A stretch of 64,000 bases of DNA from Bacteroidales bacterium (GTDB taxonomy: Bacteria > Bacteroidota > Bacteroidia > Bacteroidales > F082), in contig JAKIVD010000006.1 of NCBI GenBank assembly GCA_021647205.1, forward strand, positions 62,001 through 126,000. The letters run 5' to 3'. Positions 53,420 through 62,573 of the stretch are shown here, in pieces. The stretch's first letter is position 1, and every line of letters begins with the position of its first letter. Under the pieces are notes generated by a model. It made no database searches, was not told the DNA's origin, and worked only from the letters and a program-made list of their open reading frames with translations. Made by a program: the position numbers and the translations under genes.

Positions 53420-54496
53420 ATGACGAAGATCTCAGATAAAATAGTACCCGGTGTAGCCTCCGGAAGTGATTTGCAATTTATTTTTGAAGCCGCCAAAGCC
53501 GGGCAGTTTGCCCTTCCGGCAGTAAATGTAGTGGGAACGAACTCCGTTAATGCAGTGATGGAGGCCGCGGCCAAAGTGAACTCACCCATAATCATCCAGT
53601 TTTCGAACGGGGGTGGCGCTTTTTATGCCGGAAAAGGAATGAAAGCCGAAGGGCATCAGGCTGCCGTTGCCGGTTCAATATCGGGGGCGCTGCACGTTCA
53701 CCAGCTGGCAGAAATGTATGGCATCCCCGTGATTTTGCACACCGACCATGCTGCAAAAAAGCTATTGCCCTGGATTGATGGTTTGCTGGATGCCGGTGAG
53801 CGATATTTTGCCAAAAACGGAAAACCGCTGTTCAGTTCGCACATGCTCGACCTGTCGGAAGAACCGCTGGAAGAAAACCTGGAAATCAGCAAGAAATACC
53901 TGGAACGCATGGATAAAATGGGCATGACACTGGAGATTGAGCTGGGTATTACCGGAGGTGAAGAAGACGGTGTAGACAACACCAATATCGACAGCTCAAA
54001 GCTCTACACCCAGCCCGAAGAAGTGGGCAGGGCTTTCGAAGTGCTTTCGTCGGTAAGCAAGCGTTTTACGGTTGCCGCTGCATTTGGCAATGTTCACGGA
54101 GTTTACAAGCCCGGTAATGTAAAGCTCGAACCGGTAATCCTGCACAATTCACAAAAATATATCGAGGAAAAGTATGGGACCGGTGCCAATCCGGTGAATT
54201 TTGTTTTTCACGGCGGGTCCGGTTCAGAGCCGGCAAAAATCAAAGAGGCCATCTCCTACGGGGTGGTCAAAATGAATATTGACACGGACACACAGTGGGC
54301 GTATTGGGACGGTGTGCGTGCTTACGAGTCCAAAAATCACGACTTTCTGCAAGGGCAAATTGGCAATCCCGAAGGGGAAGATGTTCCCAATAAAAAATAT
54401 TACGACCCGCGCAAATGGCTCAGGGCCGGTGAAGAGTCCATGGTGGAACGGCTGGTGCAGGCCTTCGCAGATTTGAATTGCCTGAACCGCTATTAG
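53420..54496 (+). CDS. fbaA: Class II fructose-bisphosphate aldolase
   Basis: Cleaves fructose 1,6-bisphosphate in glycolysis and acts in reverse in gluconeogenesis, using zinc. The 358 residues match the class IIA (E. coli FbaA) type. Catalytic Asp109 and zinc ligand His110 lie in VILHTDHAAKK; the acidic ELGITGGEEDGVDN block, the zinc ligand in GNVHGVYKPGNV and the phosphate loop FHGGSGSEPAKI follow. The gene stands alone behind its own promoter and is convergent with gatD. Confidence 0.96.
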   Translation: MTKISDKIVPGVASGSDLQFIFEAAKAGQFALPAVNVVGTNSVNAVMEAAAKVNSPIIIQFSNGGGAFYAGKGMKAEGHQAAVAGSISGALHVHQLAEMYGIPVILHTDHAAKKLLPWIDGLLDAGERYFAKNGKPLFSSHMLDLSEEPLEENLEISKKYLERMDKMGMTLEIELGITGGEEDGVDNTNIDSSKLYTQPEEVGRAFEVLSSVSKRFTVAAAFGNVHGVYKPGNVKLEPVILHNSQKYIEEKYGTGANPVNFVFHGGSGSEPAKIKEAISYGVVKMNIDTDTQWAYWDGVRAYESKNHDFLQGQIGNPEGEDVPNKKYYDPRKWLRAGEESMVERLVQAFADLNCLNRY

Positions 54497-54538
54497 CAGT
54501 GGGTTGGTTACCGGCCTACCTCCCTGCCTCCAGGCAAC

Positions 54539-55924
54539 CTACTTGTGGACATTCCGTACAAATTCTTCGACCTCAGGAACACCTCCCTGATAAACGAGGT
54601 AACCGTTGTACGGTTCACGTAAGGTGATTTCGTCGTTCACGGGATCCAGCATCATTTCTTTTACTTTGGCGGGGTCTTTGGTTTGTCCCAGTATCCAGCT
54701 CAATTTTACCCAGGCCACTTCGGGTAACATATTCCCTGCCGGGACGATGCCTCTGGCCATCATGTCGCGGCCCGTATCATAAACAAACATGTGGGTATAA
54801 CCCCAAAGTGTTTGCAGGGTCATGTACATGTGGACACCTTTTTTCTGTGCCCTTTCAATGGCAGGATACAACTCTTTGTTTACATGGCCGAGGCCGGTGC
54901 CCACAATAATAATCCCTTCGTAACCCTTTTCCACCATCGCATCAAGCACGTCGGGGTGCATGTGGGGGTAGTAGTACAGCATACTTACTTTGTCGGAGAA
55001 ATAGGGCAATATTTTTACGGCTTTGTCCTGGCGGCGTTTGTTGTAGTTTTTTTTGATGGGGACAATCTCTTTCCTGCTGATGCGTGCGAGCGGGGTGTCG
55101 CCAATGGTACGGAAGGTGGAACGGTAGGAGGAGTGCATTTTTCGGACACGGGTTCCTTTGTGCAGCAAACCGTACTCGTCGGAAGTGGGGCCAAACATGC
55201 ACACCATGACTTCGGCAATATCCGATTCGCCGGCAGCTTTCATTGCATGCATCAGGTTTAAGGCGGCATCGGAACTGGGGCGGTCGGACGAACGCTGCGA
55301 CCCTACCAGCACCACGGGAACAGGCAGGTTCTGGCACATGAAAGTGAGGGCAGCGCCGGTATGGTGCAGGGTATCGGTGCCATGGCCGATGACGATACCG
55401 TCTACACCGTTTTCTATCTCTTTTCCGATGGCTTTGGCGAGGGCAATGTATTGGCGCGGACCCATGTTCTCGCTGAAGACGGCAAAGACTTTCTCCGTTT
55501 CCAGGTTACAGATATCAGCCAGCTCGGGAACGGCACCGTACAATTCGCCGGGCGAAAAAGCCGGGATGACAGCCCCCGTACGGTAGTCGAGCCTTGAGGC
55601 AATCGTTCCCCCCGTACCAAACAGCTTTACTTTTGGGAGGCCTTTGGTATAAGGAAATTCTTTCTCAGGAATTTTATAATTGGCTTTCTTGTAACCGGTT
55701 TCCTTCATGCTGTGAATGGTACGGATGTCGATGCCAATGTTGTAACCGGTTGCTATTTTCACCACAATGTGTTGGTCGTCATCGTTTTCTGCCCGTGGCA
55801 AGACCGTTCCCTCAAAGGTGCCGCGGGTGGTGTCAACTTTGGTGGTTCCCCAAACCCTTACCTTGTACTTTTTCAACACGTCCAGTGCCCCGCCTTTGTA
55901 TCCCTGAAAAATATCGTTACTCAT
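54539..55924 (-). CDS. gatD: Glu-tRNA(Gln) amidotransferase subunit D, archaeal type
   Basis: The asparaginase-like subunit of GatDE, which releases ammonia from glutamine or asparagine for amidation of Glu-tRNA-Gln. The 461 residues start with the GatD-specific N-terminal SH3-like domain (about 15-80: GTTKVDTTRGTFEGTVLPRA). Then comes the type I asparaginase fold with its nucleophile region GTGGTIASR (103-111) and second catalytic motif GHGTDTLHHTGAAL (180-193). Plain asparaginases lack the N-terminal domain, so the pairing with gatE upstream leaves little doubt. GatDE is typical of archaea and rare in bacteria. The gene lies 175 bases downstream of gatE, across a pair of palindromes. Confidence 0.9.
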   Translation of the reverse strand: MSNDIFQGYKGGALDVLKKYKVRVWGTTKVDTTRGTFEGTVLPRAENDDDQHIVVKIATGYNIGIDIRTIHSMKETGYKKANYKIPEKEFPYTKGLPKVKLFGTGGTIASRLDYRTGAVIPAFSPGELYGAVPELADICNLETEKVFAVFSENMGPRQYIALAKAIGKEIENGVDGIVIGHGTDTLHHTGAALTFMCQNLPVPVVLVGSQRSSDRPSSDAALNLMHAMKAAGESDIAEVMVCMFGPTSDEYGLLHKGTRVRKMHSSYRSTFRTIGDTPLARISRKEIVPIKKNYNKRRQDKAVKILPYFSDKVSMLYYYPHMHPDVLDAMVEKGYEGIIIVGTGLGHVNKELYPAIERAQKKGVHMYMTLQTLWGYTHMFVYDTGRDMMARGIVPAGNMLPEVAWVKLSWILGQTKDPAKVKEMMLDPVNDEITLREPYNGYLVYQGGVPEVEEFVRNVHK

Positions 55925-55953
55925 GTTGTGTTTTTTTTATTGTATTAACCCAA

Positions 55954-56080
55954 CCCATTCCCCTCCAAGGAGGGGAATGGGGTACTGCAAGTTATATTAT
56001 TTGCCGTTCTTATGTCCGAATTCTCATTTATTTCATTGGTTGTGAAATTACCAGAAAATCAACTCCCCTCCCGGGAGGGG
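55954..56080. repeat. Two palindromes between gatE and gatD
   Basis: CCCATTCCCCTCC and GGAGGGGAATGGG (55954-55981) form a strong hairpin; CCCCTCCCGGGAGGGG (56065-56080) is a perfect palindrome. Both share the core CCCCTCC-GGAGGGG. Neither has a T-run. They may be dispersed repeats of the Bacteroidota or lower the level of gatD relative to gatE. Confidence 0.6.
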
Positions 56081-56099
56081 CCGGAGGTGGGTTTTACAG

Positions 56100-58061
56100 C
56101 TAAATCATTTTACTCAATTCCGTCAAATCCATATTTCCCAGTGCCAGGTTCCTCAGTTGCCCCATTACCCAGTTTCTTTCATCGCCCTTGCCCGGGCTTC
56201 CCCCCCTGCCGTTAAACTTTTCTTTCAGAAGCGGAATCTTGCTGATAATTTCATCTTTTTCAATCCTTTTAAATTTAATACTTGTCAGTACAGAATCAAA
56301 ATCCAGTTTGGGGTGCTCAATGATTTCAGGGAGCATTTTTTCGGCCAGTTGTTCATGCAAGCCCTTTTCTTTCAGGTAGCGAAAGAGCCTGTAAATATTT
56401 TCGTAATCGCATTTACCGCTTGTCGTTTTTCTGCCTTCGGCGTATTTAAGGCCGTGGCCGATGAAGGTACCGACGAAAGCCGGGCGAATGTTCAGCACAT
56501 TAATAATTCGTTCCACCAGCGGGAATAAATTTTTGGAAAAAATGTAGGTGTAAGTGTCTTCGGGTACACCCCATCTTTTCAGTTTTTTGTAGCGGTCGAT
56601 GATTTCCTCCGGCAGGTTTTGACTGAGCTGTTGAATGTACGCATCTTCCAGCGGAATAGGTGCCGAGTCGGTATCAGGATACATCCGGTCAGCGCCGGGA
56701 AGGACACGTTCAAAAATGGTCGTCCCATCCTCCAGCGATTTCCTGGTTTCTTCCGGCACACCTTCAAAAGCCATCAGACAGCGTTCTTCGATGGTTTCCA
56801 GAGCAGTTTTCACATCTTCCTCCGCTGCCCAGAAAACAAGCTGGGCATCCTCATCTTTGGCTTTCAGAAAAGTGGCGATGGCAGCCCATTCCTTTTTGGT
56901 CAGTTTCGACCGGAAGGCTTCGGAATGAAACAGGTTGGGCTTTTCAAGGCAGGCAATTACTTTTAAGCGGTCGCTAATTTCGTTGGCGAACATTTTCCCC
57001 GGTTGGGTAAACCAGGAAAGCATTCCCAGAAAATAAGGCAGGTTTACGGCGATGAGCTTGAGTCCGGCTTTGGCTTGTTTTTTAAGGTGTCTGTTTTCCA
57101 ATTGCAAATTCCCGCCCAGTTCAAGAAATTTTATCTTCCATTTCCCGGGCCTGGGAACACGCGTTTTCAACCTGTTGCGCATCAGCAGCAAAGACCATTG
57201 CCGAAAAGCTTCGTTGTGGGTGAGTTCGGGTATCCATTTGGTGTGTGCCACGCCTTTTATTTCCACGCGCGACCCGCCCCGGCAGCTCACATTTACATCC
57301 TGGCGGCCGGCACCCATACCGGTTCTTACTTTTCCGGTACTGCGGTTCAAAAAGCGGATGTAATTGCAGGTTTCCATCACCTCGTCAGGGTTCACACAGT
57401 CAGGGTAAGTAACGGTTTCTATCAAGGGCATGCCCAGCCGGTCGGTTTTGTAAGTGCGGGTATGCCCGATGTCGGAAATTTCGCGGCAGGAATCTTCTTC
57501 TATGCTCAATTGAATCAAGCGGATTTTTTTATGTGGCAGCTCCAGTTCGCCCTCCACACCAAGAATGGCCGTGCGTTGAAAACCGGCAGGGATGCTGCCG
57601 TCGAGGTACTGTTTGCGCGTGATGTGGACCTCTCCCACTACATTCAATTTTGAGAGCAGGGAAATTTCCAAAGCAATCTCGAGCGATTCGCGGTTCAGCG
57701 GAAAAGGCGGCGTGTCGTCAATTTCGTAGGTGCAGGCCGTTTCGTTTTTGATGCGGTACACAATTTCTTTGCGTGTTTTAAACTCCATCAGCGCCGTGCC
57801 GTCGTATTCCCCCAGTTCGCTCAGTGTTGGCCGCATGTGGCGGATGATTTCCGCATCGTAATCATCGCTGTGGTTGTAAAAACCGGCCGGGCAGTGACAG
57901 AACATTTTCTCTTTCGTCAACAACTGCTGGTGAACCTCAAGCCCCGACATAAAACCAATCGTGTCGTAGGTTTGCCGGTTTGCCTCTTTCCGGGCTACGT
58001 AGCCGGCCTGCGCCATGGTTTCGCGGTAATTGCGCTTCGGATCAAATTTCACTTTCTGCAT
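56100..58061 (-). CDS. gatE: Glu-tRNA(Gln) amidotransferase subunit E, archaeal type
   Basis: The kinase and amidation subunit: phosphorylates Glu-tRNA-Gln and amidates it with ammonia from GatD. The 653 residues belong to the GatB/GatE family: FMSGLEVHQQLLTKEKMFCH (38-57) and the metal- and ATP-binding region with GMGAGRQDVNVSCRGGSRVE, plus an insertion between about 330 and 430 and a C-terminal helical YqeY-like tail (from about 500). GatE, not GatB, is indicated by the 'RQDVN' segment and the insertion. The gene has its own -7 element (58088-58095). It forms a module with gatD, though glnS is also encoded in the window. Confidence 0.9.
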   Translation of the reverse strand: MQKVKFDPKRNYRETMAQAGYVARKEANRQTYDTIGFMSGLEVHQQLLTKEKMFCHCPAGFYNHSDDYDAEIIRHMRPTLSELGEYDGTALMEFKTRKEIVYRIKNETACTYEIDDTPPFPLNRESLEIALEISLLSKLNVVGEVHITRKQYLDGSIPAGFQRTAILGVEGELELPHKKIRLIQLSIEEDSCREISDIGHTRTYKTDRLGMPLIETVTYPDCVNPDEVMETCNYIRFLNRSTGKVRTGMGAGRQDVNVSCRGGSRVEIKGVAHTKWIPELTHNEAFRQWSLLLMRNRLKTRVPRPGKWKIKFLELGGNLQLENRHLKKQAKAGLKLIAVNLPYFLGMLSWFTQPGKMFANEISDRLKVIACLEKPNLFHSEAFRSKLTKKEWAAIATFLKAKDEDAQLVFWAAEEDVKTALETIEERCLMAFEGVPEETRKSLEDGTTIFERVLPGADRMYPDTDSAPIPLEDAYIQQLSQNLPEEIIDRYKKLKRWGVPEDTYTYIFSKNLFPLVERIINVLNIRPAFVGTFIGHGLKYAEGRKTTSGKCDYENIYRLFRYLKEKGLHEQLAEKMLPEIIEHPKLDFDSVLTSIKFKRIEKDEIISKIPLLKEKFNGRGGSPGKGDERNWVMGQLRNLALGNMDLTELSKMI

Positions 58062-58087
58062 CGTTTATTCCCTAAAAAAATAAAGCC

Positions 58088-58095
58088 CAAATGTA
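58088..58095 (-). promoter_or_regulatory. -7 promoter element for gatE-gatD
   Basis: TACATTTG on the minus strand (CAAATGTA on plus) fits TAnnTTTG and lies 27 bases before the gatE ATG. A host-type promoter suggests that the genes are expressed, whatever their origin. Confidence 0.5.
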
Positions 58096-58395
58096 GGGAA
58101 AAAGAGGGCAGGCCAAGGGATATTTGTAAGGGATTCTGACGGAAAAAGCTATGGTGTTAAAAAACCGGACAAACGCTTTGGCCTCTATATAAACGAATAG
58201 TCAGCTTAGGGCCTTTTGTTAATTCTTTGCATCTTTTTTCCTGATTACGAAGTTTCCTTCCTTTGTGGCAAAATATACTTCCATAAGCTGTTGACAAAGT
58301 TACGGAATTTGTGTTGTTGGTGATCAGGTGGATTTCCATTTCCAAAAACGGGATGCAAATCCGGTGGGTTTCCTCAGAATAAACCCAACAATAAA
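58096..58395. other. Intergenic stretch before gatE
   Basis: About 300 bases between gatE and the stop of the threonine aldolase gene. I find no plausible gene, RNA or repeat. Confidence 0.4.
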
Positions 58396-59451
58396 CTAAA
58401 TAAGGTTCTGTTTCAGCGCTTCCACAAAGCCCTCAATATCTGCTTCGGTGGTATCCCATGAACACATTAAGCGTACTTCTTTCCGTCCGGCTTCCCCTTC
58501 GGGTGATTCGTTCCAGAGATGAAAGAAATATTCCTTCTGTAGCGCTGTGATAAGTTTTTCGGGCATCAGTACAAAAACCCCGTTGGCTTTAACGTCCTGT
58601 GTAATTTGAAGCGATGAGAACGGGCTCAGTGCCCTGGCCAGGTTTTGCGCCATTTTGTTGGCAGCAAGTGCATTTTTTTTCCAAAGCCCGTCGCTTAAAT
58701 AGCGGTGGAACTGGGCCGAGATGTAGCGCATCTTCGAGTGCAGCTGCATTCCCTGTTTGCGCAGGTACTCAAAATCTTTTGCCCGGTTTTTGTTGAAGAA
58801 CACCACGGTTTCGCCAAACATCAAGCCGTTTTTTGTTCCGCCAAACGAAAGTACATCGACCCCTGCGTCGGTTGTCATGCTCTTAAAATCTGTGTTCAGG
58901 GCGGCAACTGCATTGGCAATGCGTGCGCCATCGAGGTGAAGAAACATATTGTTGCGGTGGGCAAAACCGGCCAGTTCCCTGATTTCATCAGCCGTGTAAA
59001 CAGTTCCCATTTCAGTAACCTGTGAAATGCTGATGACCCTGGGCTGTGCATGGTGCTGGAACCCGATACTTTTTAATAAAGGCTCAATCTGTGCGGCTTT
59101 TATTTTTCCGTCCCGGCTTTCAATTTCCAGTATTTTGCTTCCCATGAATTTTTCGGGGGCTGCACATTCGTCCTCGTTCAGATGGGCTGTTTTGGCCGAG
59201 ACAACGGCATGGTAGGAACGCATCAGCTGGCTTACCCCCAACACATTGGCAGCCGTTCCGTTGTAAACAAAAAACACGGAAATGTCGTCTCCGAAATGTT
59301 CCCTGAATTGTGCGATGGCCTGCTCGTTGACCGGATCGCCCAGTTCACCATAAGCAGGGTTATGGCCACGGTTTACTTCGGCAAGTGCCTGCATGATTTC
59401 GGGGCAAACCCCCGACCAGTTGTCGCTGGCAAAAGATTTTTTCGTTTTCAT
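58396..59451 (-). CDS. Low-specificity L-threonine aldolase family protein
   Basis: A PLP-dependent enzyme cleaving threonine or allo-threonine to glycine and acetaldehyde. The 351 residues show the beta-eliminating lyase fold: DNWSGVCPEIMQAL at the N-terminus, VFFVYNGTAANVLGV, HLNEDECAAPEKF, LHLDGARIANAVAAL (Asp and Arg near the PLP ring) and the Schiff-base lysine in LSFGGTKNGLMFGE. The last region, EVRLMCSWDTTEADIEGFV, matches the small domain. It lies 29 bases after rlmN on the same strand, so the two are probably cotranscribed. Confidence 0.9.
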   Translation of the reverse strand: MKTKKSFASDNWSGVCPEIMQALAEVNRGHNPAYGELGDPVNEQAIAQFREHFGDDISVFFVYNGTAANVLGVSQLMRSYHAVVSAKTAHLNEDECAAPEKFMGSKILEIESRDGKIKAAQIEPLLKSIGFQHHAQPRVISISQVTEMGTVYTADEIRELAGFAHRNNMFLHLDGARIANAVAALNTDFKSMTTDAGVDVLSFGGTKNGLMFGETVVFFNKNRAKDFEYLRKQGMQLHSKMRYISAQFHRYLSDGLWKKNALAANKMAQNLARALSPFSSLQITQDVKANGVFVLMPEKLITALQKEYFFHLWNESPEGEAGRKEVRLMCSWDTTEADIEGFVEALKQNLI

Positions 59452-59480
59452 TGTTTATGGGTTTTCATCAAAAGGTTATC

Positions 59481-60500
59481 TTACTTCAGCATCTCTTTCG
59501 TGGAAAGCAAACCACAGGCGGCATCAATGTCCTGGCCGCGTGAAGCACGGATTGTTGTCGTTATCCCTTTGGCAATAAGTGCCTCTTTGAACTCCATCAG
59601 CCTTGCTTCGTCGGTACCTTCGAGCGGGGTTTCGGGGATGGGGTGGAAGCGGATGAGGTTGATGCGGCATTTGATACCATTCAGCAAGCGCGCGAGTCCG
59701 TTGACGTGCCGCAGAGTGTCGTTCATCCCTTTAAAAACAATGTATTCGAAAGATATTCGTCTTTGGTTCTCAAAATCAAATTGTTTGATTGCAGCCACTA
59801 CATCTGCCAAAGGATATTCCTGGTTGACCGGCATCAGCAGTTTTCTTTCCACATCAAAAGGGGTGTGCAGGCTCACTGCAAGATGGCAGTCGCTGTGTTC
59901 GGCAAAGATTTTCATGGCCGGTACAATGCCGATGGTCGATACCGTAATCCGTCGCGGACTCCAGGCAAATCCCCAGTCAGCAGTGAGTATTTGAAGACTT
60001 AACATAACCTCGTCCAGGTTGTCGAGCGGTTCGCCCATCCCCATGTACACAAGGTTAGTAAGTGATTGGAATTCGGGAATACTCCTCACCTGGTTCAGAA
60101 TCTCCCCGGCAGTTAGTTGTCCCTGCAGTCCTTGTTTTCCCGTCATACAAAACAGGCAGCGGCGCTTGCAACCGACCTGGGAAGAGAGACAGAGGGTACG
60201 GCGTTTTGTTTCCGGAATAAATGCTGACTCGATAAATTGTCCGGGTTTGACCTCAAAGAGGTACTTTTTGGTGCCGTCGGCAGATTCCTGCACATTGTTG
60301 AACTTTTGCAAGCCGAAGTTGTACTTTTCGTCCAAAAGCACCCGTGCTTTTTTTGAAAGGTTGCTCATCTCCCCGATGGAAGTGATGTCTTTTTTGTATA
60401 GCCAATCCGCAATCTGTTTTGCGGTAAAGCCGGGCAAGGACAGTTCATCGGTAAGCTTTCGGATTTGCGAAAGTGTTTTCCCAAACAGGTTTTCTTTCAT
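59481..60500 (-). CDS. rlmN: 23S rRNA (adenine-2503-C2)-methyltransferase
   Basis: A radical-SAM methyltransferase for A2503 of 23S rRNA and A37 of certain tRNAs. The 339 residues contain the iron-sulfur motif CKRRCLFC (CxxxCxxC) in LSSQVGCKRRCLFCMTGKQG and MGMGEPLDNLDEV, and the late cysteine in RGQDIDAACGLLS, which resolves the methyl adduct. I chose the ATG at 60500; a GTG at 60521 lies only a few bases behind the -7 element at 60526-60533. Confidence 0.95.
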   Translation of the reverse strand: MKENLFGKTLSQIRKLTDELSLPGFTAKQIADWLYKKDITSIGEMSNLSKKARVLLDEKYNFGLQKFNNVQESADGTKKYLFEVKPGQFIESAFIPETKRRTLCLSSQVGCKRRCLFCMTGKQGLQGQLTAGEILNQVRSIPEFQSLTNLVYMGMGEPLDNLDEVMLSLQILTADWGFAWSPRRITVSTIGIVPAMKIFAEHSDCHLAVSLHTPFDVERKLLMPVNQEYPLADVVAAIKQFDFENQRRISFEYIVFKGMNDTLRHVNGLARLLNGIKCRINLIRFHPIPETPLEGTDEARLMEFKEALIAKGITTTIRASRGQDIDAACGLLSTKEMLK

Positions 60501-60525
60501 GGTTGCGCTTTCATTTTTCACGGGT

Positions 60526-60533
60526 CAAAATTA
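60526..60533 (-). promoter_or_regulatory. -7 promoter element for rlmN
   Basis: TAATTTTG on the minus strand (CAAAATTA on plus) fits TAnnTTTG and lies 26 bases before the ATG at 60500. Confidence 0.5.
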
Positions 60534-60631
60534 GTGTTAATTTTACAGGGACGGCATGGCGGTCTTTAGCATTGCAGCTTGAAGCAAACCACAACGGTTC
60601 ATCCCGTCTCCGGACTTTCGGCTCCCAACCG

Positions 60632-61273
60632 CTACAGCTTCCTGATCAACATCAACCCATCCCTTACCGAGAGGATGACCTGTTCGACACGCTGGTCGTT
60701 TTTTACATGCTCGTTAAAGCGCCGGATGCCCTGTGTTTCCTTATCAGGACTGTCATCCTTGACGGCTTTTCCGTTCCATAAAACATTGTCAACCAGAAAA
60801 AAGCCGCCCGGTTTTACTTTTTCGAAGGCGAGTTCGTAATAATCGAAGTATTGTTCTTTGTCAGCATCAATAAAAACCAGGTCGAACTGCTCATCAAGTT
60901 TGGGGATAATTTGTAAAGCATCGCCCAACAACAGTTTAATTTTTTCCTCCATCCCGGCCAGTTTAATGTACTTGTGAATCATCGCTTCCAATTCTTTGTT
61001 GACCTCAATGGTAAAAAGCAGTGCGTTGTCTGGCAGGCCCGCAGCCATTGCAATGGCCGAATAGGCCGTAAAAGTCCCGATTTCAAGTACCCGTTCCGGC
61101 CGGATCATCCTGCAAACCATTTCCAGAAATTTTGCCTGCACTTTCCCTGCAAGCATTTGAGGGAAGTAGGTGGTTAAATTGGTTTCGCGGTAGTTTTGCT
61201 GCAATATCCTGCTGACGTCGCTGGTGTGGTTTTCGATGTATTTCTCGGTTTCGTAATCAATTATTGCTTTCAT
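60632..61273 (-). CDS. SAM-dependent O-methyltransferase (CCoAOMT/COMT family 3)
   Basis: A protein of 213 residues with the class I fold. The SAM-binding motif is RVLEIGTFTAYSAIAMA (about 80-95), the metal ligands lie in FDLVFIDADKEQYFDYYE, with VDNVLWNGKAVKD after it. Bacterial members methylate catechol-like compounds, but the substrate cannot be predicted. Its ATG overlaps the stop of the peptidase gene as ATGA, so the two are translationally coupled. Confidence 0.9.
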   Translation of the reverse strand: MKAIIDYETEKYIENHTSDVSRILQQNYRETNLTTYFPQMLAGKVQAKFLEMVCRMIRPERVLEIGTFTAYSAIAMAAGLPDNALLFTIEVNKELEAMIHKYIKLAGMEEKIKLLLGDALQIIPKLDEQFDLVFIDADKEQYFDYYELAFEKVKPGGFFLVDNVLWNGKAVKDDSPDKETQGIRRFNEHVKNDQRVEQVILSVRDGLMLIRKL

Positions 61274-62496
61274 TTTCCTTTGTAGATGAGTAAACTTAAG
61301 TTTTCGGGGATGAATATTTCATTGGCTGTTTCCAGCACTTTTTTGCCTGAGATCGTATCAATTTTTTCAATCAGTTCTTTTACCGGCCTCAATTTCGTAT
61401 TGTGCAGGTGGTTTTTGGCCATGGAGAGCATTTCGTTGAGTGGCGACTCAAAATGAATGGCCAACTGTCCCTTGATCTGTTGCCTGGCACGGTGAAGTTG
61501 AATGGTCCCCAGCGGTTTGTCCATCAGTTTTCTTAATTCCCTGCTGACAAGTTGAATTACTTTACCAAGCTGTTTTTTGTCGGCACCAAAGTAAATGGAG
61601 AACACGCCGGTGTCGGAATATGGCTGAAACGCAGACTCGATGGCATAGGCATAACCATGTTTTTCGCGGATGGCGAGGTTCAGCCTTGAATTGAGTGCCG
61701 GGCCACCAAGCAGGTTGCTCAGCAAAAGCAAACTGAGTTTATTCGGATGGGAGGCCGGATAGGCAATATTCCCCATTATGCAGTGCGATAAGTACGACTC
61801 TTTGTTGATGCGCTTTTCCGTTTTTTTGTATTGAGTGAAAGGAACCCGCCGGTCTTTTTTTTCGGTTGGCTTGATGTGTCCGAAATATTTTTCCGCCAGT
61901 CTGATCAACTTATTGAAATGAATATTCCCCACCGAGGCAATCACCATTTGCCTTGTACTGTAGTTGCGTTTGACAAAACGGAGGATGTCTTGTTTTTTAA
62001 ATTGTTCCACCTGTGCAATGCTTCCCAGGATGTTTCTTGCCAGGGGATGCCCATCAAAAATCCGGCTTTCAAAATCGTCAAAGATCATTTCGGCGGGACT
62101 GTCGTTGTAAGAGTTTATCTCATCAACCACCACTTCTTTTTCCTTTTCAATTTCTTTTCGCGGAAAAACAGAACTGAAAGCCACATCGGCAAACAACTCC
62201 AGGCTTTGTGCATAATAAGGGCTTAAAAAAGAGGCGTAAATACAGGTTTCCTCTTTGCTTGTGAACGCATTGAGATCGCCACCGAGGTTTTCTATCCGGC
62301 TTAAAACATGATAAGCCTTGCGTTTCTCCGTCCCTTTGAAAATCAGGTGCTCAATAAAATGGGCCAGGCCGCTTTCCCTGTCCGATTCATCCCGTGAACC
62401 GGTATCGACCATTAACCCGCAATGCGAAACGCTGCCCTGTAACTGACGATGAATGAGTTTAATACCATTGTTCAATATGTGGTAATGGTAGTCCAA
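61270..62496 (-). CDS. M16-family zinc metallopeptidase (processing-peptidase-like)
   Basis: A protein of 408 residues. The inverted zinc motif is HFIEH (46-50), and the third ligand lies in VVVDEINSYNDSP. Two homologous halves (1-210, 215-408) and the length fit the mitochondrial-processing-peptidase-like M16B group. No signal peptide is seen, so it may act in the cytoplasm. The start is TTG at 62496: an in-frame TGA lies 18 bases upstream and no ATG or GTG in between. TATTTTTA (62524-62531), one base off the -7 consensus, fits this start. Confidence 0.9.
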   Translation of the reverse strand: MDYHYHILNNGIKLIHRQLQGSVSHCGLMVDTGSRDESDRESGLAHFIEHLIFKGTEKRKAYHVLSRIENLGGDLNAFTSKEETCIYASFLSPYYAQSLELFADVAFSSVFPRKEIEKEKEVVVDEINSYNDSPAEMIFDDFESRIFDGHPLARNILGSIAQVEQFKKQDILRFVKRNYSTRQMVIASVGNIHFNKLIRLAEKYFGHIKPTEKKDRRVPFTQYKKTEKRINKESYLSHCIMGNIAYPASHPNKLSLLLLSNLLGGPALNSRLNLAIREKHGYAYAIESAFQPYSDTGVFSIYFGADKKQLGKVIQLVSRELRKLMDKPLGTIQLHRARQQIKGQLAIHFESPLNEMLSMAKNHLHNTKLRPVKELIEKIDTISGKKVLETANEIFIPENLSLLIYKGK

Positions 62497-62573
62497 TTTA
62501 TTGGTGTGCAGTCATTTTATTGGTAAAAATACGAAGATTCCGATTCGGTGTGCATTAAATCGATAGCTTTCCT

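Noticed and set aside
57003-57653. Open frame of 216 codons opposite gatE
   Set aside because: Antisense shadow of the conserved GatE catalytic region.
59182-59994. Open frame of 270 codons crossing the threonine aldolase/rlmN boundary
   Set aside because: It is antisense to both genes, and its composition changes at the boundary; no start context or motif supports it.
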